A stretch of DNA of 63,088 nt from Streptomyces pseudovenezuelae (lineage in GTDB: Bacteria; Actinomycetota; Actinomycetes; Streptomycetales; Streptomycetaceae): positions 1 through 63,088 of the forward strand of contig NZ_KQ948144.1 of NCBI RefSeq assembly GCF_001513955.1. The letters run 5' to 3'. A program made the translations under genes and the position numbers. Positions 26,701 to 34,269 of this stretch are shown piece after piece (position 1 is the stretch's first letter; each line of letters starts with the position of its first letter). The notes below the pieces were generated by a model that saw nothing but the letters and a program-made list of their open reading frames with translations, was not told the origin of the DNA and made no database searches.

Positions 26701-28676
26701 GCGGTGCCTGGGAGTCCGTCAAGCGGCACTTCCGCGAACTGGACCTCGACACTCAGTCCGAGGACTTCACCGTCGTCGGCATCGGTGACATGTCCGGTGA
26801 CGTGTTCGGCAACGGCATGCTGCTCAGCGAGCACATCCGCCTGGTCGCCGCCTTCGACCACCGGCACATCTTCATCGACCCGAAGCCCGACGCGGCCACC
26901 TCCTACGCCGAGCGCCGCCGCGTCTTCGAACTCCCGCGCTCCAGCTGGGCGGACTACAACACCGAGCTGATCTCCACGGGCGGCGGCGTCTTTCCCCGTA
27001 CCGCCAAGTCCATCCCGGTCAACGCCCACATCCGCGAGGCCCTCGGCATCGAGGACAAGGTCACCAAGATGACCCCGGCCGACCTGATGAGGGCGATCCT
27101 CAAGGCGCCGGTGGACCTGCTGTGGAACGGCGGCATCGGCACCTATGTGAAGGCGTCCACGGAGACCCACGCGGACGTCGGCGACAAGGCCAACGACCCG
27201 ATCCGCGTCGACGGCGCCGACCTGCGGGTGCGGGTCGTCGGCGAGGGCGGCAACCTGGGCCTGACCCAGCTCGGCCGGATCGAGTTCGCGCTGCACGGCG
27301 GCAAGATCAACACCGATGCCATCGACAACAGCGCGGGCGTGGACACCTCCGACCACGAGGTGAACATTAAGATCCTGCTCAACGGCCTGGTCACCGAGGG
27401 CGACATGACGGTCAAGCAGCGCAACAAGCTGCTCGCCGAGATGACCGACGAGGTGGGCCGCCTGGTCCTGCGCAACAACTACGCGCAGAACACCGCCATC
27501 GCCAACGCGCTCGCCCAGTCCAAGGACATGCTCCACGCCCAGCAGCGCTTCATGCGCCACCTGGTGCGCGAGGGCCACCTCGACCGGGCACTGGAGTTCC
27601 TGCCCACCGACCGCCAGATCCGCGAACGCCTCGGCGCCGCACAGGGCCTGACCAGCCCGGAGACGGCCGTCCTGCTGGCGTACACGAAGATCACGGTCGC
27701 CGAGGAGCTGCTGCACACCTCGCTCCCGGACGACCCGTATCTGCACGGTCTGCTGCACACGTACTTCCCGAAGGCGCTGCGGGAGCAGTTCGCGGAGCAC
27801 ATCGACCACCACCCGCTGCACCGCGAGATCACCACGACCGTCCTGGTCAACGACACGGTCAACACCGGCGGTACGACCTATCTGCACCGTCTGCGCGAGG
27901 AGACCGGCGCGTCGCTTGAGGAGATCGTCCGGGCGCAGACCGTGGCCCGCGCGATCTTCCGCTCCAGTGTGGTGTGGGACGGCGTCGAGGCGCTCGACAA
28001 CCGTGTCGAGGCCGCCGTACAGACCCGGATCCGGCTGCACTCCCGCCGACTCGTCGAGCGCGGCACGCGCTGGCTGCTCAACAACCGGCCGCAGCCGCTC
28101 CAGCTCGCCGAGACCGTCGAGTTCTTCGGCGACCGCGTCGAACAGGTGTGGTCGCAGCTGCCCAAGCTGCTGCGGGGCGCCGACCTGGAGTGGTACCAGA
28201 AGATCTACGACGAGCTGAGCGGTGCCGGCGTCCCCGACGAACTCGCCACGCGCGTGGCCGGGTTCTCCTCGGCCTTCCCGACGCTGGACATCGTCTCGGT
28301 GGCCGACCGCATGGGTCGCGACCCGATGGACGTCGCCGAGGTGTACTACGACCTCGCCGACCGTCTCCACATCACCCAGCTCATGGACCGCATCATCGAG
28401 CTGCCCCGCGCCGACCGCTGGCAGTCCATGGCCCGCGCCTCCATCCGTGAGGACCTGTACGCGGCCCACTCGGCGCTGACGGCCGACGTACTGGCAGTGG
28501 GCAACGGCACGTCCACTCCCGAGCAGCGCTTCAAGGCCTGGGAGGAGAAGAACGCCCCGATCCTCGGCCGGGCGCGCACCACCCTGGAGGAGATCCAGAG
28601 CTCGGACGCGTTCGACCTGGCCAACCTGTCGGTGGCGATGCGCACGATGAGGACGCTGCTGCGGCAGCACTCGTAA
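23724..28676 (+). CDS. NAD-dependent glutamate dehydrogenase, 180-kDa class
   Basis: 1650 residues, the characteristic length of the large NAD-GDH class (L_GDH) first described in S. clavuligerus and related bacteria. It oxidises L-glutamate to 2-oxoglutarate and ammonium, feeding the TCA cycle. The N-terminal ~700 residues are ACT-like and regulatory ([20 protein letters not shown]). The catalytic core begins near 840 with [20 protein letters not shown], and the substrate-binding lysines lie in [18 protein letters not shown]. The NAD domain includes [16 protein letters not shown]. The C-terminal helical region covers about 1200-1650. The ATG at 23724 has RBS GAGG; a strong hairpin follows the stop. 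It is expressed alone. Confidence 0.95.
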   Translation: [1650 protein letters not shown]

Positions 28677-28700
28677 GCGGTAGGGCAGCGGTACGACGAC

Positions 28701-28736
28701 GAGGGCGCCCCGGGCCATGCGGCTCGGGGCGCCCTC
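28701..28736. terminator. Bidirectional hairpin between convergent genes
   Basis: Perfect 12-bp stem GAGGGCGCCCCG (28701-28712) / CGGGGCGCCCTC (28725-28736), between the glutamate dehydrogenase gene and the ABC exporter genes. Confidence 0.8.
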
Positions 28737-28767
28737 GGTCGTCCGGGGGTCTGTCCTGTACGGCTTC

Positions 28768-29589
28768 TCAGGCAGCGACCTTCGGCTGCGGCTTCGCCTT
28801 GTCCGGGCCGCCCGTGAAGTCCTCGTAGGCCGCGAGGACCTCGTCGGTGGGGCCGTCCATGCGCAGTTCACCGCGCTCCAGCCACAGCACCCGGTCGCAG
28901 GTGTCGCGGATCGACTTGTTGCTGTGGCTCACCAGGAACACCGTGCCCGCGTGCTTGCGCAGTTCGCGGATGCGCTGCTCGGAGCGCTTCTGGAAGGAGC
29001 GGTCGCCGGTGGCGAGGGCCTCGTCGATGAGCAGGACGTCGTGGTCCTTGGCTGCGGCGATCGAGAAGCGCAGCCGGGCCGCCATACCGGAGGAGTAGGT
29101 GCGCATCGGGAGGGTGATGAAGTCACCCTTCTCGTTGATGCCGGAGAAGTCGACGATCTCCTGGTAGCGGTCCCTGACCTGCTCGCGGGACATGCCCATG
29201 GCGAGGCCACCGAGGTGGACGTTGCGCTCACCGGTGAGGTCGTTCATCAGGGCCGCGTTGACGCCGAGGAGGGAGGGCTGGCCGTCGGTGTAGATCCGGC
29301 CGTTCTCCACCGGGAGCAGGCCCGCGACCGCCTTGAGCAGGGTCGACTTGCCGGAGCCGTTGGTGCCGATCAGGCCGATCGCCTCGCCCTTGTAGGCGAC
29401 GAACGACACGTTCTTGACGGCGTGCACCTTGCGTACGCCCGACGCCTTCTCGACCTGCCCCCGGCGCAGCATGCGGTTGAGGGCGGCGGTGGCGGAGCCC
29501 TTGCCGGCGCCGGTGCCGTTGACGCGGTAGACGATGTCGACGCCGTCGACGACCACGGTGGGGATCTTGTCGTTCTCGATGTCAGCCAC
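28768..29589 (-). CDS. Polysaccharide/teichoic-acid ABC exporter ATPase (TagH-like)
   Basis: 273 residues. Walker A GTNGSGKS (75-82), the signature TYSSGMAARLRF (164-175) typical of TagH/RfbE/Wzt exporters in place of LSGGQ, Walker B VLLIDE (185-190) and switch His222. An N-terminal strand region (VVDGVDIVYRV) is standard for this family. It powers export of a cell-wall polymer (teichoic acid-like) with the permease encoded just upstream; the two genes overlap by 8 nt. A CDP-glycerol transferase gene 5 kb away supports a wall-polymer role. Confidence 0.9.
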   Translation of the reverse strand: MADIENDKIPTVVVDGVDIVYRVNGTGAGKGSATAALNRMLRRGQVEKASGVRKVHAVKNVSFVAYKGEAIGLIGTNGSGKSTLLKAVAGLLPVENGRIYTDGQPSLLGVNAALMNDLTGERNVHLGGLAMGMSREQVRDRYQEIVDFSGINEKGDFITLPMRTYSSGMAARLRFSIAAAKDHDVLLIDEALATGDRSFQKRSEQRIRELRKHAGTVFLVSHSNKSIRDTCDRVLWLERGELRMDGPTDEVLAAYEDFTGGPDKAKPQPKVAA

Positions 29590-30499
29590 GGCCGTACGTC
29601 TCCTCAGCCTTCCAGAAGTAGATGAAGCCGCCGACGCCGGCGACCAGCGCCCAGCCCACCGCGATCGCCCACACGTGGTGCGGCAGCTGGCTGGCGTGGA
29701 AGCTGTCGATCAGGGAGTAGCGCATCAGGTCGATGTAGATGGCGGCCGGGTTGGCCTGGAGGACGGGCACCACCCAGGACGGCCAGTCATGGTGGCCCTT
29801 GGCCAGCTTGTCGATGCTCCACATCACGCCGGAGACGTACATCCAGGTGCGCAGGACGAACGGCATCAGCTGCGCGATGTCCGGCGTCTTGGCGCCCATC
29901 CGGGCCATGATCATCGAGACGCCGGCGTTGAAGACGGACTGCAGGACCAGCGCCGGGACCGCCAGCAGCCAGGACGCGGCGACGGGGACACCGAAGCAGA
30001 GCAGGATCACGACCAGGGCGGCCATCGAGAAGAGCAGCTGCTGGAGCTGCTGAAGGGCGAACGAGATCGGCAGCGCGGCCCGCGGGAAGTGCAGGGCGCG
30101 CACGAGGCCGAGGTTGCCGGAGATCGCCCGGGTGCCGGCCATGATCGAGCTCTGTGTGAACGTCCAGATGAACACGCCCGTGACCAGGAACGGGACGTAG
30201 TCCGGCACATTCCTCTTGGTGCCCAGCAGCACACCGAAGATGAAGTAGTAGACCGCCGCGTTCAGCAGCGGGGTCATCACCTGCCAGACCTGGCCCAGCT
30301 TCGCCTGGCTGTACTGCGCGGTGAGCTTGGCGGTCGAGAACGCGGTGATGAAGTGGCGCCGTGCCCACAGCTGACGGACGTAGTCGGGCAGGGTGGGGCG
30401 GGCGCCGCTGACTGTGAGGCCGTGCCGGGCGGCCAGGGCCGACAGGTCGTCGTCGGCCGGGGGCGCTGTCGGGGGCGGTGTGTCGAGGACCTGGCTCAC
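29582..30499 (-). CDS. Polysaccharide/teichoic-acid ABC exporter permease (TagG-like)
   Basis: 305 residues from the GTG at 30499 (VSQVLDTPPPTAPP). An ABC2-type membrane domain follows a ~60-residue cytoplasmic N-terminus. FITAFSTAKLTAQYSQAKLGQVWQ is the conserved amphipathic lead-in, then six hydrophobic segments (starting PLLNAAVYYFIFGVLLG, ending WAIAVGWALVAGVGGFIYFW). It transports lipid-linked wall polymer across the membrane with the ATPase. The longer in-frame read to 30655 runs through the operator array and is rejected. The RBS is weak. Expression is probably controlled by the divergent TetR regulator through the repeat array. Confidence 0.88.
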   Translation of the reverse strand: MSQVLDTPPPTAPPADDDLSALAARHGLTVSGARPTLPDYVRQLWARRHFITAFSTAKLTAQYSQAKLGQVWQVMTPLLNAAVYYFIFGVLLGTKRNVPDYVPFLVTGVFIWTFTQSSIMAGTRAISGNLGLVRALHFPRAALPISFALQQLQQLLFSMAALVVILLCFGVPVAASWLLAVPALVLQSVFNAGVSMIMARMGAKTPDIAQLMPFVLRTWMYVSGVMWSIDKLAKGHHDWPSWVVPVLQANPAAIYIDLMRYSLIDSFHASQLPHHVWAIAVGWALVAGVGGFIYFWKAEETYGRG

Positions 30500-30593
30500 A
30501 TCCGCTGCTTTCGCTCGGGGGGTGGGGGTGGTGCGCGTGCTGCCGGTGCGCCCGTCGTCCGGCGTTTCCTTACGTGACTCTTTACGTTCTCTT

Positions 30594-30774
30594 ACGTCGG
30601 GACGGGACCGTATCGTCGCAACGTGAGAGTAGGACGAGTGAGCGTCGGAACGCAACCGTTTCGTCGTGACCTCGTACGTCGGGACGTGACGGTATCGTCG
30701 TGACGCGCGCCGATGGGACGACGCAGTCCCGTCCCGACCCTCCCGCGTCGGAACGGGACCGTTTCGTCGCTACG
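30594..30774 (+). promoter_or_regulatory. Array of five operator-like repeats between the exporter and TetR genes
   Basis: Four direct copies at 30594-30623, 30642-30670, 30676-30705 and 30745-30774 share the core GTCGGRACGNRACSGTWTCG followed by TCGNNAC. A fifth copy is inverted at 30715-30738 (its complement reads GTCGGGACGGGAC, then TCGTC). The centre (AACGGGACCGTT in copy 4) is nearly palindromic, as expected for a TetR-dimer site. Copy 4 overlaps the presumed -35/-10 region of the tetR gene, and copy 1 lies about 95 nt upstream of the permease start. The most likely use is co-operative repression of both divergent genes by the adjacent TetR protein. Confidence 0.7.
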
Positions 30775-30790
30775 CCCTATGCTGGTCCGC

Positions 30791-31417
30791 ATGACGACCA
30801 ACGCCGACGCGCCGCAGACCCGTCCGCGCCGCCGTGCCCCGGCAGGAGCCGCCGTCCTCCGTGAGGATGTGACGGAAGCCATTCGGGCGGCCGTCTTCGA
30901 GGAGCTCGCGGCCGTCGGATACGCGCGGATGTCGATCGAGGGCATCGCGCGCCGTGCGGGCGTCGGCAAGACCGCGGTCTACCGCCGGTGGCGTTCCAAG
31001 CTGCACCTCGTCCTCGACGTCGTGTCGGAGATCGCGGTGATGGGTCTGCCGGTGCCGGACACGGGCTCGCTGGAGGACGACCTGCGGATGCTGTACGAGG
31101 TGACGTCCCGGGCGCTGCGGCACCCGGTGGCCTCGCAGATCATCCCGGACCTCCAGGCCGAGGCGGCCCGTAACCCCGAGATCGCCGAGGCCCTGCAGAA
31201 CGCGTTGCAGAAGGGCCAGGAGGGCGTGGCCAGCAAGATCATCCTGGCGGCGGAGCAGCGCGGGGAGCTCCGCGCCGGCTTCAACGACGAACTGGCCCTC
31301 GACCTGATCTCCGGCCCCCTGTACTGGCGCTCGGTGGTGATCCGCAGCCCCAAGCTGCCGAAGGGCTATCTCGCGACGCTCGCCAGTGCGACGACGGAGG
31401 CACTGAAGGCGCTCTGA
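30791..31417 (+). CDS. TetR/AcrR-family transcriptional regulator
   Basis: 208 residues. N-terminal HTH (about 20-66) with IRAAVFEELAAVGYARMSIE, then IARRAGVGKTAVYRRW, where the recognition helix is GVGKTAVYRRW. The C-terminal ligand/dimer domain (TetR_C_16-like, about 85-205) includes IIPDLQAEAARNPEIAEAL. The start is the ATG at 30791: TATGCT (30778-30783) lies 7 nt upstream, so the mRNA is probably leaderless. An in-frame ATG at 30779 would overlap the -10. It is divergent from the wall-polymer exporter and flanked by the five-copy repeat, so it is probably its repressor and autoregulated. Confidence 0.9.
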   Translation: MTTNADAPQTRPRRRAPAGAAVLREDVTEAIRAAVFEELAAVGYARMSIEGIARRAGVGKTAVYRRWRSKLHLVLDVVSEIAVMGLPVPDTGSLEDDLRMLYEVTSRALRHPVASQIIPDLQAEAARNPEIAEALQNALQKGQEGVASKIILAAEQRGELRAGFNDELALDLISGPLYWRSVVIRSPKLPKGYLATLASATTEALKAL

Positions 31418-31746
31418 GCGTCGGCGGCCGGGCCCGCGGCCGTGGCTGCGGCCCGAGCCCCCGGATTTGGCCGCCGTCACGTCTGTTCGCGGGCTGGTCG
31501 GTCCACCCTGTCGAGGCGGGGGACGTGGCCGTCGGTTCAATCAGACCGCGAGCGGGCCGCGCACGGCCACCCCTGAGCCTGAGCCGCCACCGCCACCGCC
31601 ACCCGCGCCGGCCGACCGACCGGCCAAGGAGCCCCGCGCGGGCACCCCCCCCGCCCCGCAACGCAGCACGACGGACCGCCCAGGGCCCCCCTGAGCGGTC
31701 CGTCACTGTTTCCGCGTCCCCGTTTCCCCGTCCCCGGGTTACCGCC
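31418..31746. other. Convergent intergenic region tetR-ohr
   Basis: 329 bases without a supported gene; it contains Pro-codon-like CCN runs and the terminator hairpin listed next. The short open frames here have no RBS and no family features. Confidence 0.5.
31670..31704. terminator. Bidirectional hairpin between tetR and ohr
   Basis: Perfect 10-bp stem GACGGACCGC (31670-31679) / GCGGTCCGTC (31695-31704), followed by ACTGTTTCC, between the convergent genes. Confidence 0.7.
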
Positions 31747-32160
31747 CTACTCGATGACGAGCTCGACCTCGATGTTGCCGCGGGTGGCGTTGGAGTAGGG
31801 GCAGACCTGGTGGGCGGTCTCGACGAGCTTGCGGCCGGTCTCCGCGTCGACGGTCTCGGGGAGTTCGACGCGGAGGGTGACCTTGAGGCCGAAGCCCTCG
31901 CCCTGCTTGCCTATGCCGACCTCGGCGGTGACGGCGGCGTCGCTGACGTCCACCTTGGCCTGGCGGCCGACGAGACCGAGGGCGCTGCCGAAGCAGGCGG
32001 CGTAGCCGGCGGCGAACAGCTGCTCCGGGTTGGTGCCCTGTCCGTTGCCGCCCAGCTCCACCGGCGGTGCCAGAGCGACGTCGATCTTGCCGTCGTTCGT
32101 GTAGGCGCGGCCGTCGCGGCCGTGGGTGGCGGTGGCGACAGCGGTGTAGAGCGCGTCCAT
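31747..32160 (-). CDS. ohr: Organic hydroperoxide reductase Ohr
   Basis: 137 residues, OsmC/Ohr family. The two redox cysteines are Cys56 (GYAACFGSAL) and Cys120 (HQVCPYSNATRGN), both in classic Ohr motifs. Ohr is a thiol peroxidase that reduces organic hydroperoxides using lipoyl groups, and acts as a cytosolic homodimer. The ATG at 32160 follows a good RBS (AGAGGG upstream on the minus strand); the longer in-frame start would include the operator region. It is divergent from its regulator gene ohrR across the OhrR box. Confidence 0.95.
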   Translation of the reverse strand: MDALYTAVATATHGRDGRAYTNDGKIDVALAPPVELGGNGQGTNPEQLFAAGYAACFGSALGLVGRQAKVDVSDAAVTAEVGIGKQGEGFGLKVTLRVELPETVDAETGRKLVETAHQVCPYSNATRGNIEVELVIE

Positions 32161-32229
32161 GGAAACCGTCCCTCTCGAAGTTCGTTCCGGCGGCTCTCTC
32201 GCGGCCGCCTCACGGTCATAAGTAGAGCA

Positions 32230-32255
32230 CACAATTCAATTGCGCACAACTAAAT
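32230..32255. promoter_or_regulatory. OhrR operator (OhrR box)
   Basis: Two AT-rich half-elements, ACAATTCAATTG (32231-32242) and ACAACTAAAT (32246-32255), match the known OhrR box pattern (ACAATTNAATTGT repeated), in the 120-bp gap between divergent ohr and ohrR. The AT-richness stands out sharply from the surrounding DNA. The site overlaps the likely promoters of both genes, so oxidation of OhrR would derepress both. Confidence 0.7.
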
Positions 32256-32280
32256 GGCTCGCAAGGGCTATCCTGGACGC

Positions 32281-32766
32281 ATGGACACGTCCCCGGCCAC
32301 CTCCGACTGGCTCCGCCTCGACCAGCAGATCTGCTTCTCCCTGAACGCGGCCTCCCGCGCCTTCGGCAGCGTCTACCGCGTGATCCTCAAGGACCTGGGG
32401 ATCACCTACCCGCAGTACCTGGTGATGCTGGTGCTGTGGGAGCACGGCGACCTGCCGGTCAAGAAGCTCGGCGAGCACCTGCGGCTCGACTCGGGCACCC
32501 TCTCCCCCCTCCTCAAGCGACTGGAGACGGCCGGCCTCGTCCGGCGCGAGCGCAGCGCCCGTGACGAGCGCTCGGTGGAGGTGCGGCTCACCGAGGAGGG
32601 CGTCGCCCTGCGCGAGCGCGCGGAGCGGGTGCCCCGGCGGATCGCCGCGGCGACCGGCTTCGACGTGGACGAGATCAGCGCCCTGCGGGCCCGCCTCGAC
32701 GAGCTCACCTCGGCACTGGACGCGGCCGTGCACACCGAGCTGCCCGCCGAGCACCGAGAGAGCTGA
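32281..32766 (+). CDS. ohrR: MarR-family peroxide sensor OhrR
   Basis: 161 residues. MarR winged-helix fold. The peroxide-sensing cysteine is Cys18 (LRLDQQICFSLNAASRA), at the place of Cys15 in Bacillus OhrR, with YPQYLVMLVLWEHGDLPVKKLGEHLRLDSGTLSPLLKRLE-type helix-turn-helix features at about 40-80. No second cysteine is visible, so it is probably the one-cysteine class that reacts with low-molecular-weight thiols. The start is the ATG at 32281 (MDTSPATSDW); TATCCT (32269-32274) lies 7 nt before it, suggesting a leaderless mRNA. It represses ohr and itself. Confidence 0.93.
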   Translation: MDTSPATSDWLRLDQQICFSLNAASRAFGSVYRVILKDLGITYPQYLVMLVLWEHGDLPVKKLGEHLRLDSGTLSPLLKRLETAGLVRRERSARDERSVEVRLTEEGVALRERAERVPRRIAAATGFDVDEISALRARLDELTSALDAAVHTELPAEHRES

Positions 32767-32789
32767 GAGGGCCGGCGCCCCGGGCCCTC
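32767..32789 (+). terminator. Short hairpin after ohrR
   Basis: 7-bp stem GAGGGCC (32767-32773) / GGCCCTC (32783-32789) directly after the ohrR stop; no T-tract. Confidence 0.4.
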
Positions 32790-32867
32790 GACACCGCGGC
32801 CGCCCCAGCCGGCCGCCTGGTTCACTGATACGCGCACACGGGTCAACCGAAGAGGGGACGGCCGTAC

Positions 32868-33847
<980 letters not shown>

Positions 33848-33848
<1 letters not shown>

Positions 33849-34032
33849 GCCCTGTCGTTTGGATCAGCCCGACGCGAGCGGGGTCTGGCACGCACATCTG
33901 CGGCGTTGTCGTCGGTCGCCGACGCTCCGCGCTGTCGCCCTCCTCCGCCTTGCAGCTGCACGCACCAGACCCCGCTCGCGTCGGCAGAAAAGCACCGCAC
34001 CTCACGGCCGGCCTGATCCAAACGACAGGCCC
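33848..34032. repeat. Nested inverted-repeat element downstream of galE
   Basis: Outer arms carry CTGTCGTTTGGATCAG (33852-33867) and its exact complement (34013-34028). Inside are a second pair of 20-bp perfect arms CCGACGCGAGCGGGGTCTGG (33869-33888) and its complement (33965-33984). The element begins at the galE stop codon. The interior segment 33898-33949 recurs inverted and slightly diverged at 34119-34170. The structure is MITE-like or a repetitive intergenic palindrome, and the arms can also act as a terminator between convergent genes. No ORF with coding bias lies inside. Confidence 0.75.
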
Positions 34033-34118
34033 CAGGGCCCGTCGGGCGCATCAGGTCGCATCCGGGTGGCCCGCGCGTTTCCGTGCCGGTCAGCGGGGTC
34101 CGGCGGGTCGAGACGCAC

Positions 34119-34170
34119 GGCGGAGGAGGGCGACAGCGCCGGGCGTCGGCAACCGACGACAACGCCGCCG
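34119..34170 (-). repeat. Diverged inverted copy of the element interior
   Basis: About 52 bp complementary to 33898-33949 with a handful of mismatches (for example GGCGGAGGAGGGCGACAGCG matches the complement of the first copy). The remainder of 34033-34269 shows no gene. Confidence 0.65.
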
Positions 34171-34269
34171 GCCGGCGTGCCGCACCCCGCGCCCCGGCCG
34201 GCCCACCGGGCGCCAGGTGGACGGACGGGTCGGTGTGGGATGGGACGGGCTGGACGGCACGGGCCCCTC

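Noticed and set aside
23808..28871. 1687-residue open frame on the minus strand across the glutamate dehydrogenase gene
   Set aside because: High-GC codon bias of the + strand gene leaves the antisense frame open. The antisense protein has no family motif, while the + strand protein is a textbook enzyme.
33849..34269. Possible coding frames in the galE-glycosyltransferase gap
   Set aside because: The stretch is explained by inverted repeats and shows no RBS or consistent codon bias.
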